The notes under the pieces: generated by a model
The model's database searches: none
What the model was told of the DNA's origin: nothing
What the model saw: the letters and a program-made list of their open reading frames with translations, nothing else
From: Bacillus sp. AFS088145
Lineage (GTDB): Bacteria > Bacillota > Bacilli > Bacillales > Bacillaceae_G
Length of the DNA stretch: 64,000 bases
Direction of reading: 5' to 3'
Assembly: GCF_002564465.1 (NCBI RefSeq)
Contig: NZ_NUUX01000009.1
Location: 141,286 to 205,285, forward strand
In this document: positions 28,479 through 38,003 of the stretch, one piece after another
Layout: each line of letters begins with the position of its first letter
Numbering within the stretch: position 1 is the stretch's first letter
Translations under genes and position numbers: made by a program

Positions 28479-29498
28479 GTGAAATTTAAAAAGACTAGTT
28501 TGTTTGTAATGACTTCTTTAATCGCAGTAAGTCTTGCAGCATGTAAAAGTAGTAGTGTAACAACAGGAAGCAGTAACTCATCTTATCCAAATAAGACAAT
28601 TTCTGTTGTAGCACCATCAGGAGCAGGAGGCGGATGGGATTTAACAGCTAGATCGTTCACTAAAGTATTAAGTGAAACAAAACTTGTTAAAGAACCTATG
28701 ACGGTAGAAAATAAACCAGGCGGTGGCGGTACGGTTTTCATGGCTGAGTATGCTACACAGGATAAAGCCAATAATGAAAAATTATTTGTAAACTCACCAC
28801 CTATTATTATTAACAACCTGAAAAAAGAGGGAAATAGTCCTTATGGCTATAAAAATAGTACACCTTTAGCTCAGCTAACAAAGGATTATGGTGCAATCGT
28901 TGTAAAGTCTGATTCTAAGTATAAAGATCTAAAATCACTTTTAGAAGATATTAAAAAGAATCCGAAGAGTATTACTTTAGCTGGGGGATCTGCTCCAGGG
29001 TCAATGGATCATTTAATCGGAATTTTACCTGCTTATAAATTTGGTATTGATCCTACGAAAATTAAGTATGTATCCTATGATGGTGGTTCAGAAGCAATAA
29101 CAGCATTATTAGGAAATAATGCGGATGTCATTTCGACAGATGTTTCTAGTACGCTTGAGTTTGTTAAATCAGGTAAGGTTAAAGTTTTAGCAGTAACATC
29201 ACCTGAACGTTTACAAGGGGATGTACTGTCTGAGTTTCCAACAGCTAAAGAACAAGGAATAGATGCTGAGTTTATCATTTGGCGTGGGGTTTTTGGGCCA
29301 GAGAAAATGTCTAAGGATGCATATTCATATTGGGAAAAAACAATTTCAAAGTTAGTTGAAACAAAAGAATGGAAAGAAGAAGTAGAGAAGCAAGGCTGGC
29401 AGCCGGAATATAAAGATGGTAAAGAATTTAATTCGTTTTTATCAGAACAAGAAACACAGGTTCAAGATCTATTAAAAGCATTAGGAATGAAAAAATAG
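28479..29498 (+). CDS. tctC: Tripartite tricarboxylate transporter substrate-binding lipoprotein
   Basis: TctC/BugT-family receptor of 339 residues. A lipoprotein signal with LAAC (C22) leads to the mature domain beginning KTISVVAPSGAGGGWDLTARS, the hallmark carboxylate-binding loop. It feeds a dicarboxylate or tricarboxylate, probably citrate-like, to TctAB encoded next. The GTG start at 28479 has GGGAGG 8 bases upstream. A cre site overlaps the promoter-leader region, and a CitS-like sensor kinase is encoded after tctA. Confidence 0.93.
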   Translation: MKFKKTSLFVMTSLIAVSLAACKSSSVTTGSSNSSYPNKTISVVAPSGAGGGWDLTARSFTKVLSETKLVKEPMTVENKPGGGGTVFMAEYATQDKANNEKLFVNSPPIIINNLKKEGNSPYGYKNSTPLAQLTKDYGAIVVKSDSKYKDLKSLLEDIKKNPKSITLAGGSAPGSMDHLIGILPAYKFGIDPTKIKYVSYDGGSEAITALLGNNADVISTDVSSTLEFVKSGKVKVLAVTSPERLQGDVLSEFPTAKEQGIDAEFIIWRGVFGPEKMSKDAYSYWEKTISKLVETKEWKEEVEKQGWQPEYKDGKEFNSFLSEQETQVQDLLKALGMKK

Positions 29499-29562
29499 TT
29501 GAAATAAAGAAGGGGGAAAACACTCCTTCTTTTCCATTACTGAACATAAAGAGGTGAGATAC

Positions 29563-30015
29563 ATGAATAAAAAATTTGATCGATTAGCAGCAATCATTTT
29601 TCTTATTACAGGTATTACTTTTATTATAGAAAGTCGGAGTATAGCAGCCACTGCTTATGGAAGTGTAGTTGGACCGAACGTTTTTCCATTTATACTTGGC
29701 TGTGCGCTTTCTATATTAAGCTGTAGGTTATTTTACGAAACATTTTCTTATAAGGGAAAAGAAAAGGAAGCAGTTCAATATAATTATAAGCAATTTTTTA
29801 TCATCCTAGTTTCAGCAATTCTTTATGCAATTTTACTTGAGAAAATCGGTTTTATTATTAGTTCGTTTTTATTCTTAATTGTAGCAATTCAAACAATGGA
29901 GCGTGGAAACTGGTTAAAATCACTTTCGATTTCATTAGGTTATTCACTCATTATTTATTTTATTTTCGTCGATGTTTTAAAAGGAACTTTACCAGTTTGG
30001 TCAATTTGGTTTTAG
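29563..30015 (+). CDS. tctB: Tripartite tricarboxylate transporter small membrane subunit
   Basis: TctB family protein of 150 residues with four hydrophobic segments (LAAIIFLITGITFIIESRS; VFPFILGCALSILSC; FFIILVSAILYAILL; SLSISLGYSLIIYFIFVD). ATG 29563 with AGAGGTGAG upstream is preferred to the GTG nine bases earlier. It lies between the receptor and the large channel subunit, as in other tct operons. Confidence 0.88.
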   Translation: MNKKFDRLAAIIFLITGITFIIESRSIAATAYGSVVGPNVFPFILGCALSILSCRLFYETFSYKGKEKEAVQYNYKQFFIILVSAILYAILLEKIGFIISSFLFLIVAIQTMERGNWLKSLSISLGYSLIIYFIFVDVLKGTLPVWSIWF

Positions 30016-30039
30016 AAAATAGAAGGGAGAGTTATTAAC

Positions 30040-31566
30040 TTGAGTACTTTTCAATATTTAATGCAGGGATTTGAAACTGCATTTACATGGTACAACTTAT
30101 TGTTTGCTTTTGCCGGAGTATTAATTGGTACAGCAGTAGGGGTATTACCTGGTATTGGGCCAATGAGTGGGGTCGCTTTATTAATACCTGTTACTGCTTC
30201 TGTAACTGGTTTTTTAGGACCTGAGCAAGCAGCGGGCAGTGCAATTATATTATTAGCTGGTGTATATTATGGTGCTATGTATGGAGGTTCTACTACATCA
30301 ATTCTATTAAACACGCCAGGTGAATCTTCATCGGTGGTGACGACTTTAGATGGCTATCAAATGGCTAAAAAAGGTAGAGCGGGAAGTGCTTTGTCAATCG
30401 CAGCAATTGGTTCATTTGTAGCAGGAATATTTACCCTTATTGCACTGATCGTATTAGCAAAACCATTATCGGCATTAGCAATTAAGTTCGGTCCAGCTGA
30501 ATATTTTTCATTAATGCTTCTTGGTTTATGTGCAGTAAGTGGACTAGCAGGAAAGTCAGTAACAAAAGCATTAATTATGACGATCTTCGGATTACTACTA
30601 GCTACAATTGGAATTGATTCCGTATCAGGCGTTTCTCGTTTTACATATGACATTCCATGGCTATATCAAGGGTTAGAATTTTTAACAGTAGCGGTAGGAT
30701 TATTTGCGCTAGGTGAAGTATTTAAAACAATTATTGAAAATGAAGTTGAAGATGGTGAGATGGCAAAGATTAATAATTTATTACCATCTAAAGAAGAATT
30801 AAAAGAAAGTGTAGCACCGATTGCTAGGGGCTCTGTTTTAGGATTTTTCGTCGGTTTATTACCGGGAGCGGGTGCTATTTTAGCTTCATTTTTCGCTTAT
30901 ATTTTAGAAAAGAAAGTTAGTAAAACGCCAGAAAAGTTTGGAACTGGTACAATTGCTGGAGTTGCATCTCCTGAGTCAGCAAACAATGCCGCATCTGGGG
31001 GAGCGATGATTCCTTTATTAACTTTAGGTATTCCAAGTTCAGGAACAACTGCAATCCTAATGGGTGCTTTAATGATGTATAACATACAACCGGGACCACT
31101 TCTTTTCGATGAACATCCTGATGTTGCATGGGGGTTAATTGCGAGTATGTTTATTGGTAACGTAATGCTGATTATCTTAAACATGCCTTTAGTAAAAATA
31201 TTTGCAAAGATTATTCAAACGCCAAAGAAATACTTATTGCCACTAATTGTAGCCATTTCAATATTTGGTGTTTATGCCGTACAGGTATCTGTAAATGATT
31301 TACTTCTATTAATAGCATGTGGTATTTTTGGATATTTCCTTTCTAAAAATGATTTTCCAATAGCACCACTAGTATTAGGTATCGTTTTAGGACCAATGAT
31401 TGAGAATAATTTAAGAAGAGCTTTAACTGTATCAAATGGTGATTATAGTATTTTCTTTACTCATCCTATTTCATTAGTATTTCTAATAATTGGTGTACTT
31501 TGGATTCTTATTCCAATTATTATTAAATTGAAGGGTAAAGAAGTAGTTATTAATGTAGAAGCTTAA
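30040..31566 (+). CDS. tctA: Tripartite tricarboxylate transporter large membrane subunit
   Basis: TctA family permease of 508 residues with about twelve membrane segments. The internal repeat is visible: GTAVGVLPGIGPMSGVALLIP and FVGLLPGAGAILASFFAY, and ANNAASGGAMIPLLTLGIPSS is the family signature. TTG 30040 serves as start behind GAAGGGAGAG. It imports carboxylates delivered by TctC using an ion gradient. A terminator follows, separating it from the sensor kinase gene. Confidence 0.94.
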   Translation: MSTFQYLMQGFETAFTWYNLLFAFAGVLIGTAVGVLPGIGPMSGVALLIPVTASVTGFLGPEQAAGSAIILLAGVYYGAMYGGSTTSILLNTPGESSSVVTTLDGYQMAKKGRAGSALSIAAIGSFVAGIFTLIALIVLAKPLSALAIKFGPAEYFSLMLLGLCAVSGLAGKSVTKALIMTIFGLLLATIGIDSVSGVSRFTYDIPWLYQGLEFLTVAVGLFALGEVFKTIIENEVEDGEMAKINNLLPSKEELKESVAPIARGSVLGFFVGLLPGAGAILASFFAYILEKKVSKTPEKFGTGTIAGVASPESANNAASGGAMIPLLTLGIPSSGTTAILMGALMMYNIQPGPLLFDEHPDVAWGLIASMFIGNVMLIILNMPLVKIFAKIIQTPKKYLLPLIVAISIFGVYAVQVSVNDLLLLIACGIFGYFLSKNDFPIAPLVLGIVLGPMIENNLRRALTVSNGDYSIFFTHPISLVFLIIGVLWILIPIIIKLKGKEVVINVEA

Positions 31567-31577
31567 AATATTCTAAC

Positions 31578-31606
31578 AAAACTCCTTTAATAAAAGGAGT
31601 TTTTTG
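31578..31606 (+). terminator. Terminator of the tct operon
   Basis: AAACTCCTTT and AAAGGAGTTT form a perfect stem with loop AATA and a T tail. Confidence 0.85.
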
Positions 31607-31635
31607 ATTATTATAAAAATAGAAGGGGAAATTTT

Positions 31636-33270
31636 ATGCGTTTACATTATAAGTTAATCATCTTTATTTCTGTTCTCATTTTAGTTATTAGTAGTGTTTT
31701 TGAAATAGTATCTCAAGAAATGTTTCTAAAAAACCTCAAACATGAAAAGGGACTAAAGGCATTAGCTATTTCTCAAACAGTGGCAAATATGCCAGAAGTC
31801 CGCGAAGCATTTTTAAGTGAAAATCCATCTGGAATTATTCAGCCAATCGTTGAAAAGATCCGAAAGAAAGTTGGAGCAGAATTTATTGTTGTTGGAAATA
31901 AAAATGAAGTACGTTATTCACATCCAACCCCATTCCTAATAGGGAAGAAAATGGTTGGAGGAGATAATGATAAAGTATTTAAGGGACAGGAAATCGTATC
32001 GGAATCGACTGGTACACTCGGCCCTTCTTTAAGAGGAAAAACTCCTATTTTTGATGATAATGGCAATGTAATTGGAGTTGTTTCTGTAGGCTACTTAATA
32101 AAGGATATCGATCACGAGGCAAAAGCGTTTAGTAAAAAACTAATAAAAAATAGTATTGTCATATTATTACTTGGAATAGGGGTAGCTTTTTTAATTTCAT
32201 TTAATATTAAAAAATCGATATTCGGATTGGAGCCGAAAGAAATTGGAAGGATGTACAAAGAAAAAAACGCAATTTTAGAATCGATTCATGAAGGGATCAT
32301 TGCGATTGATGAATATGGAGAGATTACGGTAGTAAATGAAAATGCACATAAAGTACTTTCTATTCCTAATAATATAAAGCTTAGAGGACTAAAAATAGAA
32401 GACATATTGCATAATTCGCAACTGAAGAAAGTAGTTGAAACTGGTAAGCCAATTTATGATTTAGAGTTTTTAATAAACGAAAAAGTAATGATTATTAATT
32501 GTATACCGATTGTTGGAGTGAATTCTAAAATTGTTGGAGCAGTAACAACCTTTAGGGAAAAATCCGAATTGAATAAATTGCTAAATGAACTATCGCAAAT
32601 AAAAGCATATTCAGAAGGCCTTAGAGCACAGGCACATGAATATTCGAATAAGTTGCATACTATTTTAGGTTTAATTCAGCTTGAATCCTATCAAGAAGCG
32701 ATTGAATTAATTTCAAAGGAATCAAATATAACTCAAAATATTATCCATTTTATTATGGAAGAAATTTCAGACCCAGTTGTAGCAGGACTTCTATTAGGCA
32801 AAATAAGTTTAGCTAATGAGTTAAAAGTAGATTTTAACATTGATTATAATAGTAGTTTTGCAGATGTCTCAAAAGATATAAATCGGGAAGATTTAATAAC
32901 GATAATTGGAAATCTATTAAATAACGCATTCGATGCAGTATTAGAAACGAATAAATCAGAAAAGCTTGTTTCACTATTTCTTACTGATTTAGGTGAAGAT
33001 TTAGTGATTGAAATTGAGGATAATGCAAATGGTATCCCTGAGGAATTAATCGATGAGATTTTTGAATATGGTATATCTACTAAGGAGCAATCTAAAAATT
33101 CAGGGATTGGACTCCACCTAGTCCAGAGATTGCTCCATAAATTAAACGGACAAATTACTTTTCATTCAAACGAACATGGGGGAACTACATTTATTGTTGC
33201 CATTCCGAAACGCCAAAAGGAGAGTAACAGATACGATGAAAAAGAATTTAATAGAAGTGTTAATAGTTGA
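31636..33270 (+). CDS. CitA/DcuS-type sensor histidine kinase
   Basis: A 544-residue kinase: N-terminal membrane helix, an extracytoplasmic sensor domain ending with GKTPIFDDNGNVIGVVSVGYLIKD (the carboxylate-sensing CitA/DcuS motif region), a second helix near residues 173-190, a cytoplasmic PAS domain (ILESIHEGIIAIDEYGEITVVNE), then the HPK7-like H-box with H334 in AQAHEYSNKLHTILG and ATP-binding motifs NNAFDAV and GIGLHLVQRLL. Its position behind tctCBA implies sensing of the transported carboxylate. It overlaps the regulator gene by 35 bp. Confidence 0.92.
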   Translation: MRLHYKLIIFISVLILVISSVFEIVSQEMFLKNLKHEKGLKALAISQTVANMPEVREAFLSENPSGIIQPIVEKIRKKVGAEFIVVGNKNEVRYSHPTPFLIGKKMVGGDNDKVFKGQEIVSESTGTLGPSLRGKTPIFDDNGNVIGVVSVGYLIKDIDHEAKAFSKKLIKNSIVILLLGIGVAFLISFNIKKSIFGLEPKEIGRMYKEKNAILESIHEGIIAIDEYGEITVVNENAHKVLSIPNNIKLRGLKIEDILHNSQLKKVVETGKPIYDLEFLINEKVMIINCIPIVGVNSKIVGAVTTFREKSELNKLLNELSQIKAYSEGLRAQAHEYSNKLHTILGLIQLESYQEAIELISKESNITQNIIHFIMEEISDPVVAGLLLGKISLANELKVDFNIDYNSSFADVSKDINREDLITIIGNLLNNAFDAVLETNKSEKLVSLFLTDLGEDLVIEIEDNANGIPEELIDEIFEYGISTKEQSKNSGIGLHLVQRLLHKLNGQITFHSNEHGGTTFIVAIPKRQKESNRYDEKEFNRSVNS

Positions 33271-33937
33271 AGATGATAGTAGAATTGCAGAAATTCATCA
33301 GCGATTCATTGAAAGAATAGAAGGGTTTAGTGTAATTGGTATTGCAACAAATTACCAAGAAGCAGTTGATTTAATTGAGATTATCAAACCGCAGCTAGTA
33401 TTATTAGATGTGTATTTTCCGGATATGAATGGTTTAGATTTTTTACAATGGATGAAGAAAAATTCAATTTTGGCAGATGTTATTATGATTACAGCTTCCA
33501 AAGAAATCGATTCAGTTAATAAGGCCTTACATTATGGTGTATTTGATTTTATTATTAAGCCAGTCATTTTTGATCGTTTTAAAAAGTCTCTAATTCGTTA
33601 TGTAAATCATTCAAATAAAGTACAAAGCCTACAATCCAAAAGTGCTTATCTAACTCAGGAAGAAATAGATGGTTTAATCGGAAAAAATAATTCGATGATT
33701 GAAGAGCAAAGTATATACCCTAAAGGTATTGATAAGCTTACTTTAGATAAGGTGTTATTTGTGATAAATGAAGTTCATAACGGTATGACTGCTGAGAATA
33801 TAGGACTGGAAATTGGCGTTAGTCGTACTACTGCCCGGAGATATTTAGAATATCTAGTATCTGAAGGAAAAGTATTAGCCGATTTAGCGTATGGAACGAT
33901 TGGTAGGCCGGAAAGAGTATATTTGATAAAAAACTAG
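33236..33937 (+). CDS. CitT/DcuR-type response regulator
   Basis: Receiver domain with phosphoacceptor D58 in LVLLDVYFPDMNG and a C-terminal DNA-binding domain containing TAENIGLEIGVSRTTARRYLEYL, the helix-turn-helix of the CitB/CitT group. ATG 33236 lies inside the end of the kinase gene, served by AAAGGAG about 11 bases upstream; the open frame before it is only a shadow of the kinase gene. It probably activates tctCBA in response to carboxylate. Confidence 0.92.
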   Translation: MKKNLIEVLIVEDDSRIAEIHQRFIERIEGFSVIGIATNYQEAVDLIEIIKPQLVLLDVYFPDMNGLDFLQWMKKNSILADVIMITASKEIDSVNKALHYGVFDFIIKPVIFDRFKKSLIRYVNHSNKVQSLQSKSAYLTQEEIDGLIGKNNSMIEEQSIYPKGIDKLTLDKVLFVINEVHNGMTAENIGLEIGVSRTTARRYLEYLVSEGKVLADLAYGTIGRPERVYLIKN

Positions 33938-34030
33938 ATTATTTGATTTAGTAAAATTTACTTAATGACTATGACAAACCTAACATTTCTGTAACAAGAA
34001 TTGAGAAAAATCATGAAAAGAGAATTAGCT

Positions 34031-34057
34031 AAACGCTTGGTATACAAGCGTTTTTTT
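34031..34057 (+). terminator. Terminator of the two-component operon
   Basis: AAACGCTTG and CAAGCGTTT form a perfect stem with loop GTATA-like sequence and seven T residues. Confidence 0.9.
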
Positions 34058-34105
34058 ATGTTTTTTACAAATTTATGACAATGTGAGTTTACTAGAGTCT
34101 AGCTT

Positions 34106-34121
34106 TTGAAAGCGTTGAAAA
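34106..34121 (+). promoter_or_regulatory. Weak cre-like site upstream of a GNAT gene
   Basis: TTGAAAGCGTTGAAAA matches the left half of the cre consensus fully but departs at two positions on the right, 52 bp before the start of the acetyltransferase gene. Confidence 0.3.
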
Positions 34122-34173
34122 CCTTCCATTTGTTATATAAAATATACTTTGCAAGAATTACGGAGGGATATTT

Positions 34174-34713
34174 ATGAAAATACGTTTATTAACTAAAGAA
34201 GATGCTGAAATCTATCTTAATATTCGTTTAGAAGGTTTAAAAGAGAATCCTGAAGTTTTTATTACAACTATGGATGAAATACTTGATCAAGATGACCCTA
34301 TTGAATACAAAGCAGAAATATTGGATCAAGATAAAAACTATACGATCGGTGCATTTACTGACAAAGGTCAATTAATTGGAGTAGCAACTTTAAAAACATT
34401 TGAAAAAGTTAAAGCAGAGCATAAAGGGAAAATTGAGTCTGTCTATGTTTCTCCTAGCGCTCGAAAAATGGGGGCAGGCTATCTTTTAATTGAAGAAGCG
34501 ATCCACTTAGCAAAAAGCTTTGGACTTGAACAACTTACATTAAATATCGTAGAAGGTAATGAAACAGCAAAAAAACTGTATGAGAAACTAGGATTCAAAA
34601 CATTTGCTAAAACACCTAATAGTTTAAAATTTAACAATGAATATTGGGACCAGGAGCATATGATGCTTACGCTAATTGCAGGAAATGCTGAAGATGCAGG
34701 GAAAGCGGGATAA
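34174..34713 (+). CDS. GNAT family N-acetyltransferase
   Basis: A 179-residue acetyltransferase with the acetyl-CoA loop VYVSPSARKMGAGYLLIEEA and C-terminal ETAKKLYEKLGFKTFAKTP. The substrate is unknown. It is a single gene with ACGGAGGGA as ribosome binding site and a terminator shared with the convergent siderophore-binding gene. The C-terminus carries a low-complexity Ala/Gly tail (AGNAEDAGKAG). Confidence 0.87.
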   Translation: MKIRLLTKEDAEIYLNIRLEGLKENPEVFITTMDEILDQDDPIEYKAEILDQDKNYTIGAFTDKGQLIGVATLKTFEKVKAEHKGKIESVYVSPSARKMGAGYLLIEEAIHLAKSFGLEQLTLNIVEGNETAKKLYEKLGFKTFAKTPNSLKFNNEYWDQEHMMLTLIAGNAEDAGKAG

Positions 34714-34761
34714 GCAAGTATAGCAGGAATGGAAATTAGCTAAATACCGACTTTAACAAAA

Positions 34762-34812
34762 AAAGTTTACCTAAATTGTCATTCGATCTGACAATAAAGG
34801 TAAACCTTTTTA
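34762..34812. terminator. Bidirectional terminator
   Basis: AAAGTTTACCT and AGGTAAACCTTT form outer arms with inner ATTGTC/GACAAT, T-rich on one side and A-rich on the other, between convergent genes. Confidence 0.85.
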
Positions 34813-34819
34813 AATTCTA

Positions 34820-35779
34820 TTATTTAGTAAAAGTCTTTTCAATATCATCTAACATTAAGTAAGCAGCCTTGATTCCACCTGCAGTATTCCATGTAACATC
34901 ATTTACTTTAATGACATGTCCATTTTTAGAAGCATTTAACTTTTTGAATAAAGGGTCTTCTGTAAATTCTTTTTCAAGCTTAGATCCAGACTCTTTACCG
35001 TCATCAAACGTAAAGTAGAATAGGTAATCTCCATCCATCGCTGGAATACGTTCTTTTGTTACGCCTCTTTCAGCAAAATCAGGAGCATTTTGTTCCTCTG
35101 GACGTTGGAATCCTAATTGTTTAAGAATTACACCAGAGAATGTATCTTGGTGATAGATTCGTACATCAGCACCCATGAAACGCACCATTGAAATTTTTTG
35201 ATTTACTTTATCGCCTAATTCAGCTTTTAGGTCATCGACACGTTTTGAATAATCAGCTAATACTTTTTTGCCTTGTTCTTCTTTGTTTAAAACTTTTGCA
35301 TAAAATTTGAAATTTTCTTGCCAATCTCCACGTAATGTTTCAGCAAAAACTGTTGGTGCAATTGCACTTAATTGCTCATACACTTTTTCTTGACGCATTT
35401 TATTTCCGATGATTAAATCTGGTTTTAAACCAGCTATTTTCTCAAGGTTAACTTCACTTTCCACACCTACAACTTCTACGCCATCCATATCTTTTGAAAT
35501 ATGATCGTACCAAGGGTTCCCTGTCCATGATTTAACAGCACCAACTGGTTTCACACCTAGTGCTAGTAAAGCTTCAGTTCCTTCGTTTGTTAATATAACA
35601 ACTCTTTTTGGATTAACAGGTACTTTTGTCGTACCCATTGCATGCTCAATTGTAATTGTATTTGCTTTTTTACTTTCTTTACCAGAAGCTTCGTCTGATT
35701 TTTTTGTGCCACAAGCACCTAATACCATAATTGCTGCAATGAATAAAGCAATTAGTGAAGAAAATTTTAGTTTTTTCAT
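34820..35779 (-). CDS. Iron-siderophore ABC transporter substrate-binding lipoprotein (YfiY/YhfQ-like)
   Basis: FecB/FhuD-family receptor of 319 residues. The lipobox LGAC (C23) follows a basic signal peptide; TIEHAMGTTKVPVNPKRVVILTNEGTEALLALGVKPVGAV is the standard opening of this group, and NLEKIAGLKPDLIIGNK completes the cleft motif. The gene is divergent from the permease genes, as yfiY is from yfiZ-yfhA in B. subtilis, where the system imports schizokinen/arthrobactin-type siderophores. A perfect Fur box lies 22 bp upstream of its start. The siderophore is inferred only. Confidence 0.9.
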   Translation of the reverse strand: MKKLKFSSLIALFIAAIMVLGACGTKKSDEASGKESKKANTITIEHAMGTTKVPVNPKRVVILTNEGTEALLALGVKPVGAVKSWTGNPWYDHISKDMDGVEVVGVESEVNLEKIAGLKPDLIIGNKMRQEKVYEQLSAIAPTVFAETLRGDWQENFKFYAKVLNKEEQGKKVLADYSKRVDDLKAELGDKVNQKISMVRFMGADVRIYHQDTFSGVILKQLGFQRPEEQNAPDFAERGVTKERIPAMDGDYLFYFTFDDGKESGSKLEKEFTEDPLFKKLNASKNGHVIKVNDVTWNTAGGIKAAYLMLDDIEKTFTK

Positions 35780-35800
35780 AGAATGGTCTCCCTTTATAGT

Positions 35801-35815
35801 TGATAATGATTATCA
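35801..35815. promoter_or_regulatory. Fur box (perfect 7-1-7)
   Basis: TGATAATGATTATCA is an exact 7-1-7 Fur operator in the divergent promoter region, nearest the binding-protein gene. Confidence 0.93.
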
Positions 35816-35871
35816 TTTATCTTGACAAATAGTATTATAGATTAAGATTTGATTAGAAGTCAATAAGAAAA

Positions 35872-35886
35872 TGAAAATCATTCTCA
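35872..35886. promoter_or_regulatory. Second Fur box
   Basis: TGAAAATCATTCTCA fits the 7-1-7 pattern with one arm difference, on the side of the permease operon. Confidence 0.75.
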
Positions 35887-35892
35887 TTGACT

Positions 35893-35907
35893 TGATAATT
35901 CATATCA
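35893..35907. promoter_or_regulatory. Third, degenerate Fur box
   Basis: TGATAATTCATATCA keeps one perfect half-site and a diverged second half, 6 bp from the previous box. Confidence 0.5.
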
Positions 35908-35948
35908 TTTAGACTAATAAAAGAGAATAGAATAGTAGGAGATATAAA

Positions 35949-36950
35949 ATGCTTATTCATCCAAGATCAAGAGTTATTGTATTAGTAGCTTGTTTTTTAT
36001 TATTAGTAATTTGTTTTTTTTCTAGTATTTTACTAGGATATGCGGATACTAGTTTTACAAGCTTAATTCATTCATTTACACAATTTGATGGGTCTAATGA
36101 ACAGTTAATTATTCAAAATGTTCGAGTTCCAAGAGCGATCATTGCTTCAATAGTAGGAGCAAGTTTAGCAATCGCTGGTTTATTTATGCAAGTTTTAACT
36201 AAAAATCCTCTAGCATCACCAAGCGTTCTAGGAATTAACGCTGGTGCCTCGATGTTAATTGTACTTAGTATCACTTTTTTTCATTTACAATCACCTAATG
36301 CGACTATATGGCTTTCATTTATAGGAGCTACATTATCAGCGGTAATCGTATTTGGGTTAAGTTCAATAGGGAAAGACGGAGCGACACCATTAAAAATTAC
36401 TTTAGCTGGTGTTTCAATTGCAGCTATGTTTAGCTCAATAACCCAAGGCTTACTAGTAACTAATGAAGTGGCATTAGAGCAAGTACTATTTTGGCTAGCT
36501 GGTTCAGTTCAAGGGCGTTCACTTGATTCTTTACAGATGGTACTACCATATATCGTAATAGCTTGGGTAGTGTCAATTGCACTTGGTGGAAAGATTAATA
36601 CATTCATGTTAGGAGAAGATGTATCTAGAGCTTTAGGTCAAAATACTGCTTTGTTAAAAACGACATTAGTCGTATTAGTCATCATTCTAGCCGGTGGTGC
36701 TGTAAGTATAGCAGGACCAATAGGATTAGTTGGTATAATTGTCCCTCAAATAGTTAGAATGTTCGTTAAAAATGATTATCGCTGGATGATTCCGTTTTGT
36801 GGTATTTTCGGAGCAATTTTACTCCTTTTAGCTGATGTAGGATCTCGTTACATTTTAATGCCAGAAGAAACGCCAGTTGGTATTATGACTGCAGTAATTG
36901 GTGCACCATTTTTTATTTACTTAGCAAGAAAAGGCGGTACTGTAAAATGA
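35949..36950 (+). CDS. FecCD-type siderophore permease (first subunit)
   Basis: Polytopic permease of 333 residues with the FecCD landmarks RVPRAIIASIVGASLAIAGLFMQVLTKNPLASPSVLGINAGAS and GPIGLVGIIVPQIVRMFV, read as separate blocks. It overlaps the next permease gene by 4 bp. It forms the membrane channel for the Fur-regulated siderophore importer together with the second subunit and the ATPase encoded downstream. YfiZ-like by context. Confidence 0.92.
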   Translation: MLIHPRSRVIVLVACFLLLVICFFSSILLGYADTSFTSLIHSFTQFDGSNEQLIIQNVRVPRAIIASIVGASLAIAGLFMQVLTKNPLASPSVLGINAGASMLIVLSITFFHLQSPNATIWLSFIGATLSAVIVFGLSSIGKDGATPLKITLAGVSIAAMFSSITQGLLVTNEVALEQVLFWLAGSVQGRSLDSLQMVLPYIVIAWVVSIALGGKINTFMLGEDVSRALGQNTALLKTTLVVLVIILAGGAVSIAGPIGLVGIIVPQIVRMFVKNDYRWMIPFCGIFGAILLLLADVGSRYILMPEETPVGIMTAVIGAPFFIYLARKGGTVK

Positions 36951-37999
36951 ACATGATCAAATTAAGAAACAAGTACTTTTCACTACTATTTAATAAGCGA
37001 TCATTTTCCGTTTTAATAATTGCTCTTCTTTTACTGATTAGTTCATTTATAGTGAGCTTAACGCTAGGTGACCGTTACATCGCAATTCCAAAAGTATTAT
37101 CTGTTATTTTTGGTGAAGGTGAAAAAATAGATGAATTATTTATTCAAGCATTTCGAATGCCACGAATCTTCATTGCAATTTTTGCTGGGATTTCTTTAGC
37201 GATTGCTGGGGCAATTCTTCAAGGGTTAGTTAGAAATCCACTAGCATCTCCAGATATTCTTGGGATAACAGGTGGAGCAGGTGCTGCCGTTGTATTATTT
37301 TTAGCTATTTTTAGTGATAATCGTACAAATCAATTAACAATAAGTATAAAATGGCTACCATTAGCGGCATTTATCGGTGCCATCATAAGTTTAGTATTTG
37401 TTTATGCTTTTGCTTATAAGGATGGGGAATTAAAGCCATTAAGATTAGTTTTAGTAGGGGTTGGATTTTCAGCATTAGCTCAGAGCACAACTTCATTCTT
37501 TATGATTATTGGACCTATTTTTAGGGCAACTGAAGCGAATATGTGGTTAACTGGTAGCGTCTATGGAGCGAACTGGCAACAGGTTAAAATCATTACAGTC
37601 TGGACGCTAGTTTTTATCGTGTTAGCTTTATCGTTTATTAGACATATCAATACGCAACAACTTGGAGATGAAGTTTCAACAAGCTTAGGTGTTCAAGTAG
37701 AAAAAAATCGATTAATCTTGTTATTTATAAGTACAGCATTAGTAGCTGGTGCAGTTGCATTTGCAGGAGCAATCGCATTTGTTGGACTAATTGCACCTCA
37801 TATTGCTCGGAAAATAGTTGGTGCTTCTTACGGTGCATTGATACCATTATCTGGAATCATCGGTGCCATCATGGTATTGGTAGCAGATACAATTGGAAGA
37901 ACGGTGTTTAGTCCAATTCAAATACCTGCTGGTGTATTTACTGCCGTAATTGGTGCACCATATTTTATCTATTTATTATTTAAGACTGGAAAAAGGTGA
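36947..37999 (+). CDS. FecCD-type siderophore permease (second subunit)
   Basis: Second FecCD permease, 350 residues, with RMPRIFIAIFAGISLAIAGAILQGLVRNPLASPDILGITGGAG-type blocks and FVGLIAPHIARKIVG. The N-terminus is longer and more basic than in the first subunit. Start and stop overlap neighbours closely, so the permease pair and ATPase are co-translated. YfhA-like by context. Confidence 0.92.
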   Translation: MNMIKLRNKYFSLLFNKRSFSVLIIALLLLISSFIVSLTLGDRYIAIPKVLSVIFGEGEKIDELFIQAFRMPRIFIAIFAGISLAIAGAILQGLVRNPLASPDILGITGGAGAAVVLFLAIFSDNRTNQLTISIKWLPLAAFIGAIISLVFVYAFAYKDGELKPLRLVLVGVGFSALAQSTTSFFMIIGPIFRATEANMWLTGSVYGANWQQVKIITVWTLVFIVLALSFIRHINTQQLGDEVSTSLGVQVEKNRLILLFISTALVAGAVAFAGAIAFVGLIAPHIARKIVGASYGALIPLSGIIGAIMVLVADTIGRTVFSPIQIPAGVFTAVIGAPYFIYLLFKTGKR

Positions 38000-38003
38000 T
38001 AAG

